Positions 10,354 to 21,167 of a DNA stretch of 64,000 nucleotides are shown here, piece after piece; position 1 is the first letter of the stretch; each line of letters opens with the position of its first letter. The position numbers and the translations under genes were made by a program. The stretch is from Gnetum montanum. Its lineage: Eukaryota; Streptophyta; Gnetopsida; Gnetales; Gnetaceae. The notes under the pieces are model-generated. The model was not told the origin of the DNA. It did not search any database and saw only the letters and a program-made list of their open reading frames with translations. Location of the stretch: positions 97,808-161,807 of the forward strand of contig MNCI01022092.1 in assembly GCA_015680685.1 (NCBI GenBank), in the 5' to 3' direction.

Positions 10354-10511
10354 TTATAATGGGAAGGGCATGGTTAAGTACAATAGATGCATGCCTAGGA
10401 ATCCATGATCTTTCCTTGGAAATATCTAAGATAAACATTTATGGAAAGATCAATAAGAAGAAAGTTTTTTGCATCACATACAGTGACTCATCAAGTGATG
10501 ACATGGAGTAA
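10354..10511 (+). pseudogene. Retroviral-type protease C-terminus of element D
   Basis: Reads IMGRAWLSTIDACLGIHDLSLEI and ends at TAA 10509-10511 after SSDDME. The IMGRAWL box corresponds to the conserved ILGRPWL element near the end of Ty3 aspartic proteases. The catalytic D-S/T-G part would lie in or before the N gap. Confidence 0.6.
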
Positions 10512-10875
10512 TGCTTTACATCTCCTCCATGCAACAGGTGTGCCCTAGAAACTTTGAGACAAAGATGCCTGTATGTAGCAACCACACAACAAGTGGACAC
10601 CTTGTGGTTGACAGCTAGTCAAAAGAGCAACTGACTAACATGCATGGAACAAACTGGGGGAACAACTCATGCCAAAAATGAAAGCATATATACATTGGAA
10701 TATGAGTGTCATCAACTTCCACCCCTTAATCTAAGAACATTAATGGGAAGAAGTTGGACACTTCTAAGAAACTCAAACAGGCACTCGTTACTTTAGATGT
10801 CTTCCTTTCCATTCATTCATGGGGGAGATGGCCACCTATGCTAATCATATGGGGCCCTTAGTTCTTTTTAAGTTT

Positions 10876-10970
10876 TTGTTTTACACATTTTTGTTTCACA
10901 CATTTTTGTTTTATGCATTTTTGTTTTACAAATTTCGTTAACTTTTCTTGTTTTTGTTTTACAACATCGT
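10876..10970 (+). repeat. Tandem repeat of about 16 bases
   Basis: About five imperfect units of the form ACATTTTTGTTTTAC. Confidence 0.75.
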
Positions 10971-10990
10971 TCATACCTTTTTCATTTCTT

Positions 10991-11008
10991 GTGTGTGTGT
11001 GTGTGTGT
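10991..11008 (+). repeat. GT dinucleotide microsatellite
   Basis: Nine GT units. Confidence 0.95.
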
Positions 11009-12742
11009 CATCCATCTTGTATGTTTGTCACCAAATAAGTGTTCTTTATTATGGTATGAACTGTTTTTATATTGATTGTTAATATTTGGTTTTTACCTTT
11101 AAGTTATGATGTTGATACTAAGGTATGTTTCTTTTGATATCGCACGCAATGAGTTCACTTCATCCATACATCCACAGATGTCTATGGTCTCTCTTAGCTT
11201 GGAAATGTACAGTTCCTTTCATAATAAGAACTATAACGAATTAGTGACTAGGCATTTCTCAAACTAAGGAAGGACTCAAGGATTGAAAAGGGTATGACTT
11301 TAAGGGAACTTGATGCATTTGTGTTGGCCATTCTCTTGGGTTCTTGGATGTTTTCTTCTTGATTTTTCTTACCATTTCAACATTCTTCAATTATCAGGAA
11401 GCTGAGCTAATAAAAATAACAAAGTCTTTGCATGGTGTGGTTCTCACGCATAAACACATAAAACAAAAAAAAAACAAAAAAAACAATGAGAATTCAAAGC
11501 ACACCCCTTAGACAAAATAATCATTTGGGCTGCAAGCACTAGTTATGGAACTCAAAATAAAAATGTTCCCTCTAACTAAGGCCCTTCTCGCTTCCCATTC
11601 TCTCCTTATTTTTCCATCAGAATGGTAATGAATCTTGGGTGAAGGCATTCTTGTTACTTCAAGAGGATGGATTGGCCAAATGTATTAATGCGAAGTCACT
11701 GGAAGTGGTTTGTTTGAGGTCGGAGTTGGAATGAGATTTTTCGAGTCACATTAATCATAAACTACACAAGGGGATGTACACCACCTTGTTCTTGGGATTC
11801 CATTCCATTCTCTTCTCTCCATCCTTCTCTCCATTATTCACCTCATTGTCGGTTGTATCATTAGTGTATATTTTGGCTGACGCATTATTTTCTTTTTGGT
11901 AAATTCTTGTGGTTAAGACTTTAACTCTTGTTCCAAATGACATTCCCAGAGCCTACGAAATCTTTGAATGTGAGTTTGTTAGGGCATTAAGGGCATGAGC
12001 CTGCTTTGGGGAGGATCCACTAACATTCCTATTTGGTGCACCAGTTAAATTCTTTCCCTTAACATTTTTGCAGTTAACTTTATTTTGTTCATTTCCATCT
12101 TGACATCCATTTCATCAATGTTATAGTTGTCCCTTATTCTCTATCTTTCTTATTGTTTTTCTTTCTTCATTCTAATGCTATTAAAGGTTCACTCTTAGTC
12201 ATGGGGGTCCAAACCTAATTTTTTTCGATTTTCTCCTAACCCCTACACCTTTGGTAGTCACCATGAATATATCTCTAGATCCATATCAGCCATACAACAA
12301 CTTAGCCAATGGACCTTTCACCGGAGCAATGTATCAATTGCATTATGATTCATTTACCCTTGCTAATATAAAGATTGTGTTGTGTGTGTAGATAGCAATC
12401 ATGCAACAATGGATTGGATCTAGAGGGAACACTTGGAATGGAGCAATGCTGAAAGCAGCTATGCAAGGAGCAAGACCGATGGCGCGCTTATGGATGAACA
12501 ATGAAAGGAGCAATCTTGGCGTTGGCAGTAGCAAAACTTCTTTCTCTCTCTCTTTCTCAGCTGCCAAATAAGGCTTGATTTCAAATGTATAAAGTGTTTA
12601 CTCATGTTGTCGTGAACACTAGTTTTGTCTTGTCTTGTAATGATGATCCGTTCACATGTCATCCCATTAGTTCCATTTGAGTCAATAATCCCATACCATT
12701 CCAATATTTTGTAAGGGACTTAAGGATAACTTTTTATTCAGT

Positions 12743-12752
12743 CATGGGGGTA
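12743..12752 (+). promoter_or_regulatory. Polypurine tract of element D
   Basis: CATGGGGGTA directly before the 3' LTR start. The same form occurs before the LTR at 50286 and, on the minus strand, at 63943-63952, so it is a family signature. Confidence 0.75.
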
Positions 12753-13579
12753 TGATGGGACACAATATCGCATGGGCTGTGATATCGCATCCCCTGCGAT
12801 ATTGCGTCTTCCCCTGTGATATCATGTACGCGATATTGCAGTGCGCTGTCAAATCTATAAATAAGAGGCGGCTCTCCCTTGTTTCTAATTCTAGGCCTAG
12901 ACCATAGTGAAACTCTAGCAGTTTGATCCCTCTAGAGATAAAATATTTTCCATGTGCCCACAGTAGGAGCTCCAAAGTGAACAAATCTTTATTCGAGCAA
13001 ATATTGTACCTGAACACATGCTTGTGTATGGAAATAAAGGCGAACTTCTTGGATAAACCTTGCAGTGCATGGGATAGGATAAATAGGAATTTATTTATTT
13101 TTATTTACTATTTATCATTTAAATGCTTTATTAGTCATTAAATCTCTCTCAGCCCTTCTCTCCTAGTTAAGTGCCTTAATACGATCGCTTCAAGCACATG
13201 CATTACGCTTGGTGATCCCAGCAACGACTAGCGTTTGGTAACCAAGGTTGCATTGGTTTAGGATGTGAATGATAAGTGGGAATAGATGATGATGCTAGGT
13301 TAATTAAGACTTAGTTAGTTAGTTAAAGTTAGTTAATTAATCTCTTCACCCTTCACCTTGTCAGCATAGGAGATAAAAACCGAAAAGACATAAAAATCAT
13401 ATACCTCAGACTTACTTAACCATACAACCATGACAAATACAAGTCTTGGAAGACAATGAATAATTAACCTTAAGTTTTCCATGAGGCATGTAGGCACTTA
13501 GTCTGTGAAGTTTGACCAGATCGCGCATGTAACACTCGTATTTGTATGGTTGAGTGTAGGGGTACCTCGCCACTCATCA
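12753..13579 (+). mobile_element. 3' LTR of element D
   Basis: 827 bases, TGATGGGACAC to CTCATCA. U3 (12760-12842) has five GATATCGCAT / CGATATTGCGT motifs, one more than the 5' copy. TATAAATA at 12856-12863. Confidence 0.9.
12760..12842 (+). repeat. Array of GATATCGC-type motifs in U3
   Basis: Five motifs built around palindromic GATATC or its C-to-T derivative, each followed by GCAT/GCGT, separated by CCCCTG-like spacers, ending 14 bases before the TATA box. Probably protein-binding sites; inferred from spacing only. Confidence 0.65.
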
Positions 13580-13584
13580 CAAGG
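13580..13584 (+). repeat. Right target-site duplication of element D (CAAGG)
   Basis: Matches 6699-6703 exactly. Confidence 0.9.
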
Positions 13585-15072
13585 TTTTTCACTGAACCAC
13601 TTCATCAAGTGATCCCTCCTCTTCACTATCATAAAATTGGACCTCCATTTTTTGATGGAAGGATTCTGATTATATTCTTTAGCACTTTCCCATTTCCTCA
13701 ACTCTCCTTCTTCTTTTGCAACCTACTCAATAAAAATTTGGATTTGGTGGATCTTTACTTTTGAAAATCTCCCTTGGGCATAGGCCCTAAGGGTTCTTCT
13801 TGTTTCTTATTGAAGCCTATCTATGATATGACAAAGTTGCTTTTGCTAAGAATAACCATGGCTAGGACATCTATGTAAAAGGGAATAATACCTACCCATG
13901 GCTATGTCCAAGGGTTCATGTGTTCCTTATTGTTAGCCTTAGATTTTCTTTCTCAAGTTGGACACTTTGAAGTACATCTAATATTTTTCATTGAATAGCT
14001 TAAGCATCATACTCCATCTGCAAATTGATTCTAGCTCTAAGAAGTGGTACCAACTTTCTACTTCTTTTGTGAGTGTCCCGGGAAACAGGTTAAGTTTTTA
14101 CCAATTGTTCTCTATGTTCTACAAAGCACAAGCATCATGAAAGGCTTGAATATGGGTATGTGGATCTAAGTTATATTCCCCCTCAAATCTGGGGATATTG
14201 TTCATATTCAACCTCTTGATTTTATAATCTTTCACATGCTTGGTTAAAATTCTAACTACCTCTATGATGTTCAGCATGCTTTGAGTTGCAAGAAAAAGCT
14301 CATCATCATCATGATTTTGATGACACCTATGATGTCCTCTGCTACCCCTTCATTCATGGTAGGTCATAAAATCATTGTTGTCTCATTGTTCACTTCCATC
14401 ATGGTTTTGTCCCCTATGATTTTGATTAGATTTAGAGGAGGAAGAAGAATATGTAGATGAAGAGGGAGAAGGACTACCACCACCATGGTGTTTGCCACCT
14501 CCTCTTCACTTATCACAACCACAATCATCAAATTTATCATCATCATGATGCTTGCTTGAGCCCTTGCCTTGACTCCCATTTTTGCTTGAATTAGGATTGT
14601 TAATAGTGAACTATAAGTTCAAGTTCAAGCCCCTTTCATGGAAGGCAAGGGATGAAGAATTTTCTTGTTAAGAACCCCCAGAGAGAGGATCCTCATTATC
14701 TTTTTTGTTTAGTAGGAATAAGGGGTTAGTAAACCATTTTCCCTTCGTAGCTTCATGGCATTTCTCTGGGTGCTAATCTCGTTTGTATTGTGTTTCCATG
14801 GGACTGTAGTCCCAATAGTCATGGTCTTACACAACATACTCTTCATGAAGATCTTGGATGTCTAACTTCTTAAGAGTTTTGAGCAAGAGCCCAAGAATAG
14901 ATTAGTTGAGTAGCAACATGACATTTCCCTTCATGTCTCTCCACCACAACTATTCGTCCTAATGTAGGATGAAGGTGAAATCAAGTACAAACTCATCTAG
15001 ATGAGTGTACACCACTTTGAATTCTTGTGGCACAGGTGGTTTAGATTCATCATGCCTATGAGAAGAAGACAT
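13580..15072 (-). pseudogene. Element C gag, upstream fragment
   Basis: Minus-strand ATG at 15072-15070 (MSSSHRHDE), then VVYTHLDEF and downstream segments alignable with D's gag, down to the D insertion site (read in D as ELVNRKTFSLQ). Many stops and frameshifts. The codons for RKWESAKEYNQNPS near 13690 match D's RKRESEEEYNRDPS. Confidence 0.75.
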
Positions 15073-15210
15073 TTTGGATTAAAAGAAAAATTCAATGTGT
15101 TTTAAGTATTATTATTATTATTATTTGAATAATTATGACTTTAGGATTTGTTCCAACAATCTTAAATAATTTTCACTAAGTCGTAGATAGCACATGTATC
15201 AAACTATAAA

Positions 15211-15228
15211 TCCCCAACAATGACACCA
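15211..15228 (-). promoter_or_regulatory. Primer binding site of element C, tRNA-Asp type, decayed
   Basis: Minus strand TGGTGTCATTGTTGGGGA, one base from the LTR, as in D. It differs from the usual tRNA-Asp site only by transitions. Confidence 0.65.
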
Positions 15229-15229
15229 A

Positions 15230-16151
15230 TGATGAGCAACGAGTAGATCCTACACCCAACCATATGAGTCACTAAGCACTCACATGTGATCCAATCTAAT
15301 TTCATGAACTTATAGCCTTCTATGTACACTAGTCTTTAGGAGGTGAAACTAACTGTTGCAATCATTGTCTTTCCAGTTACACTTGTGAAATGCAAAGGTA
15401 TGGTTAAGTGTAACTGAGGCATATGATTTTTATCATTTTTTATGCTTTATGTTCTAAGTTGCCTAAGAATAAAGAATTATATATTTAATTGCTAATTTAC
15501 TTTAACTAACTAACACTTAAATAATCCTAACATAAGCATCTGTTCCCACTTGTTGTACACATTCCGAACATGTTTAACACTACTAGGTTACCAAACATTA
15601 AGCATTATTGGGATTACAAAGTGCTAAGCGTATGCATGAAGTGATCATACTTATGTGCTTAATTAATCACTATTTAATATATCTTAATATAGCTTAAATT
15701 AGCTTAAATAGCTTAATTTAATTACTTTAATTACTTAAATCATTAAAGAAAATTTCTTAAAATATTAAATGTATAAAGGAAATAATTAATCTATTTCAAA
15801 GTATTGCATGGTTTATTAGAAAGCTCGTCTTTATTGCCACATACATTGCAGTGCTTAGGTACAATAGTGCTCAGATAAAGATCCGTACACTCTTTGACTC
15901 CTATTGCGAGCACTTAGAAAAATATTTTAACTTTCAAGTGGAAAAACTGCTAGAGCTTCACTACAACTATGAGACTTATGCCATAAATGTGACTAGTGAG
16001 CATGTATTTATAGGTGAAATAGGGAGACCCATTGACGAGTACATGTCAATGAGTCAAACCCTATGTCGACAAGATCATGTTGATGAGATCCCATTAATGA
16101 GTTCACGTCGACGTGATGTCATCGACGTGGCCAAACAATGATGTTTGATCA
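15230..16151 (-). mobile_element. 5' LTR of element C
   Basis: 922 bases, in sense starting TGATCAAAC and ending GCTCATCA. TATAAATA on the minus strand at 16005-16012. Its U3 (about 16030-16151) has GTCGAC / ACGTCGACGT and GTCAATGA-type motifs instead of the GATATC array of D. Right flank CTAGG (16152-16156) is the candidate target duplication; its partner is outside the window. Confidence 0.8.
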
Positions 16152-17040
16152 CTAGGACACCTATGAGCATAGCTAGCTCAAGAATAGTCTCGATGGAAGA
16201 GGAACATGACAGATAATTTAAAAGAACATTATATTTGAAAATACTATATGACATGGAAGGTAGAAATATTGAAGATGAAATAACTTGAAAAAATCATAAT
16301 ATTGATAAAGAAAATAACAAGAATGAAAGAAAAGAAAGAATTAGCAGGATTGTTCATAGCTACAAATAGTCATGACGACAGTACATAGCAGCACCCATAG
16401 GTAGCATTGACAACTTGTAGACAACAACACTATCCAGTAGCAACTATTACTAGCAAAAGCAACAAGCATCCAATAGTAATAAGTTGCAAGTAATAATATG
16501 AAGTAATGAGTTGCACGTAGCAAGAGCAACACTAATATTGAAAGGGAGAAGAGATATTGGATGGGGAAGATGTGTGGAAGGAAAAGGGAGCAAGATATGG
16601 AAAGCAAAAGAGATAAACCAAGAGACTTTGCTTAATCTTCCCTCGATGCCCTCTTCATTTGTGTGTATAAGCTTTTATATCTCTTACCTTCTCCTCTTCC
16701 TCCTTTTTCTCTTTTGAATAGAAGCATGGGTATCATGTGTCCTTAATGCATGGCAATTGAAGATTTTCGTTATCTTCCAATTGATAATTTGGATGTGTTT
16801 AAAATCTTTACAACTAATCTCTAAATATGCTTTGTGATTTGAATCTCCTTGCTTGCCACCTATCAAGTAAAAATAAAGAAAATAAAAGTATTATGTATAA
16901 AATCATATATATATTCACATTAAGAACTTTCACTTTAGATTAACGAACTCTTCTTACGAAGCTAAAGTCTAAGGGATAGCCCTGTCAAGGTCAAGGCACT
17001 TGACGAGTATGCAAAGTCGCATCTACACCGCAGCATGACA
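16152..17040. other. No gene seen
   Basis: AT-rich, A/G-rich sequence with repeated GTAGCAA / AACAAC words (about 16380-16540). No family features. Confidence 0.4.
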
Positions 17041-18628
17041 TGGCAAACACGCGTACTATTCATGTATTTACATTACAAAGAACAAGCAAGATTGAAGAGA
17101 TCATGTAGACCAGAAGGCGCGGCTGAAACTGAATGCTACTGTAAATGAACAATACTAAACTTCTGGATCCATAACCGACAACTGACAATGAATCAAATTC
17201 CAATGAATAATGAGCATTTCTAAGACGATTAGAAAAGTAGACAATTCCACATATAGAAATAATTCTTAGAAATCCAAAAGACAGCACCAAGTCCAATCTC
17301 AACAAATCAGTTGGTTGATAACACAGGAAGCTGAAGCAGATTCGATGTATGTCTAAGAAACCTCGGAAATGATGCCTTGAGAGAGTCGTGGTTGAGAGGG
17401 AGATTAAAAGTATATAACTCATTAGGAAGGTGTTCCACAAAGCCTTCATTGGGAAGACATAACTGGTAGTAGCCGCAGATACAGAGCGATTGCAAAGAGT
17501 TAAAGATGGCACAGCTTGGGACATTTCTTACCGTGTTAGGCGGTTGGGACTGCAGAGACGAAACAACGCATCAAAATGAATACTCGTGACGATGTTCATA
17601 GAGAGAAATCGATTTATTGATGGATTCGTAACTTAGATGTTTAAACATATAGATCAGCATACTTAATTTACGAAGATAAAACCCTCGGAAACTTTGAGAT
17701 GTGCAGGTTCATCACACTAACATCCGTAGCGAACCAATGTTCAAAAATACCTGGCTTAATTATGCTTATTTCAAGTATGATAAAATCTGTAAGCCAACAT
17801 GACCTTTATCTTGAAACAGGAATCAAACAAAGCGAACTCTAGCTTTCAGTTATTGCAAGCCAAACAATCAGAGGACACAATCGCACCCAGGAAGATTCGC
17901 AAATTCCTCCTCTGGAAATGTATCTATGGTTGAAAATGGAAAGGAACAAGCCCTGAAATACCAGCGAGCCCCAAAATACGTTGACGTGAAAATTACACGC
18001 CAAATCGTGGATAACAAGTCAAAACGGAAATACGATCTTAGGCATCACAACTGTGACAGTTGAAAGTTGAAACGAAATCCTTCCCTGCATATGCTTGCGA
18101 ATTTCTGTGCTACTTTCGATAGTAAAAATGTTTAGCAAAAGGCGGCATATCCTTGGCCTGATCAAAACGTTAAAGAGAATGTTACAAAGCAGCAGCAGCA
18201 GTGTAAGTGCCGTAGCAAGAAAGCGTTAGATCACCATCACTAGATAGGCACCAGCGTTAGCACACTGAGAGAGCACTGGTGCAGTGTGGCAGTAAGCAGG
18301 AGTTAACGGTCGCACCCAAGGTAATCCATTTAGTTTTATTTTGTTATCATTCATAATTTAGGCTGCTTTCAAGGTAGAGTGATGTATAGTGTGAGGTCCC
18401 CACTTGTGGGCGATGTTGACGGCAACAATATCTTATTGAGGTCTCTTTCTCTTCAAAACAATGAAACAAAAGAGATATCTTCAGTTACATTAACATTTCA
18501 GTTTCTCCAAGTACACTTACTTTAAGAGGGAAGATGATCCTTACAATCATGAATCATCAGTAGTAATGAAATCTATTCTTTCATATTTTAAGAAAATGTT
18601 GATACTGTTTGCATTTTATCTTGTGCAG
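17041..18628. other. Low-copy-looking region with retained CpG
   Basis: This stretch keeps more CpG and mixed codon-like composition than its surroundings and shares nothing with other elements in the window. It holds the possible exon below. On the plus strand 18220-18320 reads like a 5' UTR ending CACCCAAG before GTAATCC, and 18600-18628 ends in an acceptor (TTGTGCAG). The two could be the first intron of the broken gene at 18629. Confidence 0.4.
17307..17540 (-). CDS. Possible exon of an unrecognised gene
   Basis: Minus-strand open frame of about 80 codons starting within PPNTVRNVPSCAIFN and ending LQLPVLSTN-stop, with NEGFVEHLPNELYTFNLPL in the middle. An acceptor (CTCTGCAG) lies just upstream near 17552, and a GTAAGA inside could equally be a donor after CCTAACACG. 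I do not recognise the family. Codon composition looks protein-like, but a chance frame is not excluded. Confidence 0.25.
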   Translation of the reverse strand, partial: PNTVRNVPSCAIFNSLQSLCICGYYQLCLPNEGFVEHLPNELYTFNLPLNHDSLKASFPRFLRHTSNLLQLPVLSTN

Positions 18629-19080
18629 GAGCATATCATAATAGAATGAAATGAGTCAAATGGATGGAGAAGATAAACAGTTGGATAGAGCCTAACTATA
18701 AAAGGCAGAAAGCAGCAGAGGCATCAGGCAAGGCATCAACAGAAGAAAGCTGGGACTTTCCAAAACCTCCAGATTTCCACTATTTTCCAAAACCAGAACC
18801 TCCTGTCGCATACAACCCAAATCCCTTGGGTTCTCTCTTGGATCAAATTTGACTCTTAGATATTGATGAAGAAGAGATTAGAACTAGCTTGTTCTTATAT
18901 AAGGAGTTTTACCAGCAACTCCTAAATGAAGAAAAGAGAAGATGCACTGACTTGCTAGAAGAGGTATAGTAGTTGAAGACTTGAAGGTACAGGCAAGCAA
19001 GCTGGTTCAAGTTGCTATTTACCTTGAAGATAAGATTTGAAGCTGTATAGTGATCTACGTGCTCCTTGTTCTTCCTGTTT
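18629..19080 (+). pseudogene. Broken copy of an unrecognised plant gene
   Basis: After the acceptor TTGTGCAG a start ATGAGTCAAATGGATGG gives MSQMDGEDKQLDRA. A frame change near 18690 then opens KRQKAAEASGKASTEE, then FPKPPDFHYFPKPEPP and NPNPLGSLLDQI up to a TGA at 18850-18852. The same frame resumes LLDIDEEEIRTSLFLYKEFY and QQLLNEEKRRCTDLLEE to a stop near 18968. A further frame shift continues DLKVQASKLVQVAIYLEDKI. Together: a short N-terminus, a Pro-rich loop and a C-terminal helical/coiled-coil region, with at least three lesions. Family unknown to me; the plausible intron upstream argues against a processed copy. Confidence 0.5.
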
Positions 19081-20190
19081 CAGTCCTCCCTTTTTTTATT
19101 TTAAACTATTAATGTGAGTTTCAGTTCCCATTACAGACTTGGTTATGTTTGTAATGTATGGGCTTTCAATGCATATATTATTTAATATAAATGTTCACTC
19201 ATGAACATTAAAGCTTTCTATTCTGCTTATGAAATTTCTGCTATCTTCTTTTCAGTTTTACCTTCTCCTTTATTAATTTTAAGATTAATTTAATTCACGT
19301 TATCTATTTACAACATTCTCAACTGTTTCATTTATTGCATGATCTATTTAACTTCAGGATTTATTTTAGTTATCTCTTACATTGCTTTATCAGTTGGTTA
19401 TTGTTTACTATCTAGTTAAATACTCATTTTGGAATTTGTTACATATTTTTATATAAACTTTACTCTCATAAAGTTATCAACATCTAAAATATAATGGTTT
19501 CTATACCCTATGAGGGATGCCCTAGGTTGTCTCTTAAAACATGTTTTGAAGAGGTGTTGTTTGTGACCCAATTTTATGCATCAACAAATACATTTTTTGA
19601 TTTAATGTCATGGTGTTTGTCCCACACTAACTTCATTAATATGTTCACTCTGGTTGACCACTTTAATGGGTCAACTGCTTATCTTCTCACTATGAGGAAG
19701 AGAATGGAGACTGCCGTTACTCATGAACGGCATTACTAGCACTTCTAATTTCTTGGACCAAACAACAGTAATAATCTTTGTGATGTCTTACTTTGCCTAA
19801 TGACATTACTTTTTGAAACTTTTATCACCTACACTATCTGCTGAAGAGAAACATTTTACAGCAACCACCATTCTAGAGCTTAACACACATGGCTGTTTTG
19901 GCCATGAAGGGCTGAAATTGTCTATGGCCCTTTAAAGTTCTTTGGCAGATACCTTAATTTAGAATACAATTCGTGGGACCAAAATATTACTTCTGTACTT
20001 CGATGCTTGTATTACTAGATATTTTGAAACAAATGTAAATATCAAAATACAAAGTTGAAAAATGTTAATCATTTATATTAGATAAATAAAAAAGGTAGAG
20101 CTAGGCCCAAAAAAGATTTAAGAAATTTATTAAGCATCCCTTCAGGAGATTAAGGGCCTACGGGAACAACATTCATATATACGCAAAAAA
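19081..20190. other. No supported gene
   Basis: AT-rich sequence. An 81-codon plus-strand frame at 19494-19739 (MVSIPYEGCPRLSLKTCF) has no recognisable features and may be chance. Confidence 0.4.
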
Positions 20191-20194
20191 GAAA

Positions 20195-20640
20195 GAAAAT
20201 TAGACATTCACTAAGATGCTTGTTCAAGCTTTACAAATCTCTTGAAATTTTGCCCATTCTAGAGTAATTTAATATATAATTTTTTACTTCCTTAATTTAA
20301 ACAAAGATGTCTATTACCTTAGCGTTGAACAATAAAAATTTACGTCTCCATGCATCCATGCATACGTGCTGACTTTTCAAATATAAATATGTATTGACTA
20401 AGTGACATTTATGATACTGTTTAGTCACGGGTAGCAAACCTTTATCGGTTTGTTTTCGTGAATTCTATAAGAGTCATGGAGTGAGTGTCAGCAGTGTGGA
20501 ATTGAATCTCTTATTTAGAATCTTATTTAAATGGATGAATCTTATCAATATTATGTAGCATAATGTTTAAAATTTCATATATATTATTTACGGTGGAATA
20601 AACACGGCAAACCTCAAGCGTTCAACTCACATTATTTTTA
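20195..20640 (+). repeat. Dispersed repeat R, copy 1 (uninterrupted)
   Basis: Aligns by eye with 51390-51920 plus 60671-60740: shared landmarks include CTTGAAATTTT...GTAATTTAA, AATAAAAATT, TAGCATAATGTTTA, AAAATTTCAT and AACCTCAAG. A TATAAATATG / TATAAAATATG site is conserved. It may be a decayed LTR; no TG...CA edges could be fixed. Confidence 0.6.
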
Positions 20641-20683
20641 TTACTAAAATATAATAAACAGTATTCCAAATAAGCAGTTGGAA

Positions 20684-20830
20684 TAGCTTGGTTGGAGCTT
20701 GTGACTGTTAAGCACAAGGCCGGAGGTCCAACGTTTCACGAGTATAAGCAGCACTGCTGGTGAAGTTGGCTGGTTTGCGTTATTCACACGGGTAAGGTTT
20801 GGAATATTAATTATTACCAGGCAGTAGTTA
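20684..20830 (+). mobile_element. tRNA-derived SINE-like sequence
   Basis: A-box-like TAGCTTGGTTGG (20684-20695) and B-box-like GGTCCAACG (about 20725-20733) are about 30 bases apart, with the intervening GTTAAGCACAAGGCCGGAGG typical of plant SINE heads. A tRNA-unrelated body follows; tail not clear. Confidence 0.55.
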
Positions 20831-21167
20831 AGCTAATTTTGAACTGAACTGCAAGTCTTTTAAATTCAGATGGCAATTAAATATTTAAATCTTTTGATAG
20901 AAACGGAAATTCAACACTACTGTAAATATATCCAAGTTCAGGATAATTAGGTTTTTAATGTTCCTTAGAATCTCGTTGGAAAACTGTTTTAATGTTCTAT
21001 CCAGTCACTTCTAAACAAACCACCAGCATCTTATAACACATTTTCTGCCATGACACATAATACTAAAGGAAGTCAATAAGAAAGCATAGATTGACACTAC
21101 ATTAATGGTTGTTTTCTTTATGGGCTTATTTGTATAAATTTGGGTAGCACTTGTTCAATAATATTTT
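20831..21167. other. No gene seen
   Basis: AT-rich spacer up to element E1. Confidence 0.4.

Larger units (their letters stand above)
10512..12740 (+). other. Non-coding 3' region of element D
   Basis: About 2.2 kb where RT, RNase H and integrase would be expected; no such motif in any frame. It holds a T-rich tandem repeat (10876-10970), a GT microsatellite (10991-11008) and an A-rich tract near 11465-11490. Short frames (for example minus 12343-12567) have no recognisable features. Confidence 0.6.
6704..13579 (+). mobile_element. Element D: gag-protease-only LTR retrotransposon
   Basis: Complete element flanked by CAAGG. Order: 5' LTR, tRNA-Asp-type primer site, gag, proline-rich segment, protease tail, 2.2 kb non-coding, polypurine tract, 3' LTR. 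No RT, RNase H or integrase motif appears anywhere, so it is non-autonomous and resembles the TR-GAG class. An N run (10311-10353) interrupts the protease start, but pol would follow the protease and does not. The two LTRs differ at roughly 25 positions over about 215 compared by eye, so the insertion is old. Confidence 0.85.
6469..16151 (-). mobile_element. Element C: Athila-like Ty3 element, interrupted twice
   Basis: A minus-strand element whose 5' LTR (15230-16151), primer site and gag remain. Element D (6704-13579) splits its gag; the Tat-like element then cuts it at 6468-6473, so everything 3' of gag lies beyond the left edge of the window, if it exists. The two gag pieces align without a gap to D's gag (host AAAAACCTTG then CCAATTC against D's AAAAACCTTTTCGCTTC), showing C and D are one family in opposite orientations. 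Confidence 0.75.

Noticed and set aside
10512-12740. Search for RT/integrase hidden by frameshifts in D
   Set aside because: No YxDD, DDE or zinc-finger remnants found in any frame by eye.
17060-17524. 154-codon minus-strand hydrophobic frame
   Set aside because: Overlaps a more protein-like frame at 17307-17540 and starts inside it; hydrophobicity comes from T-rich codons.
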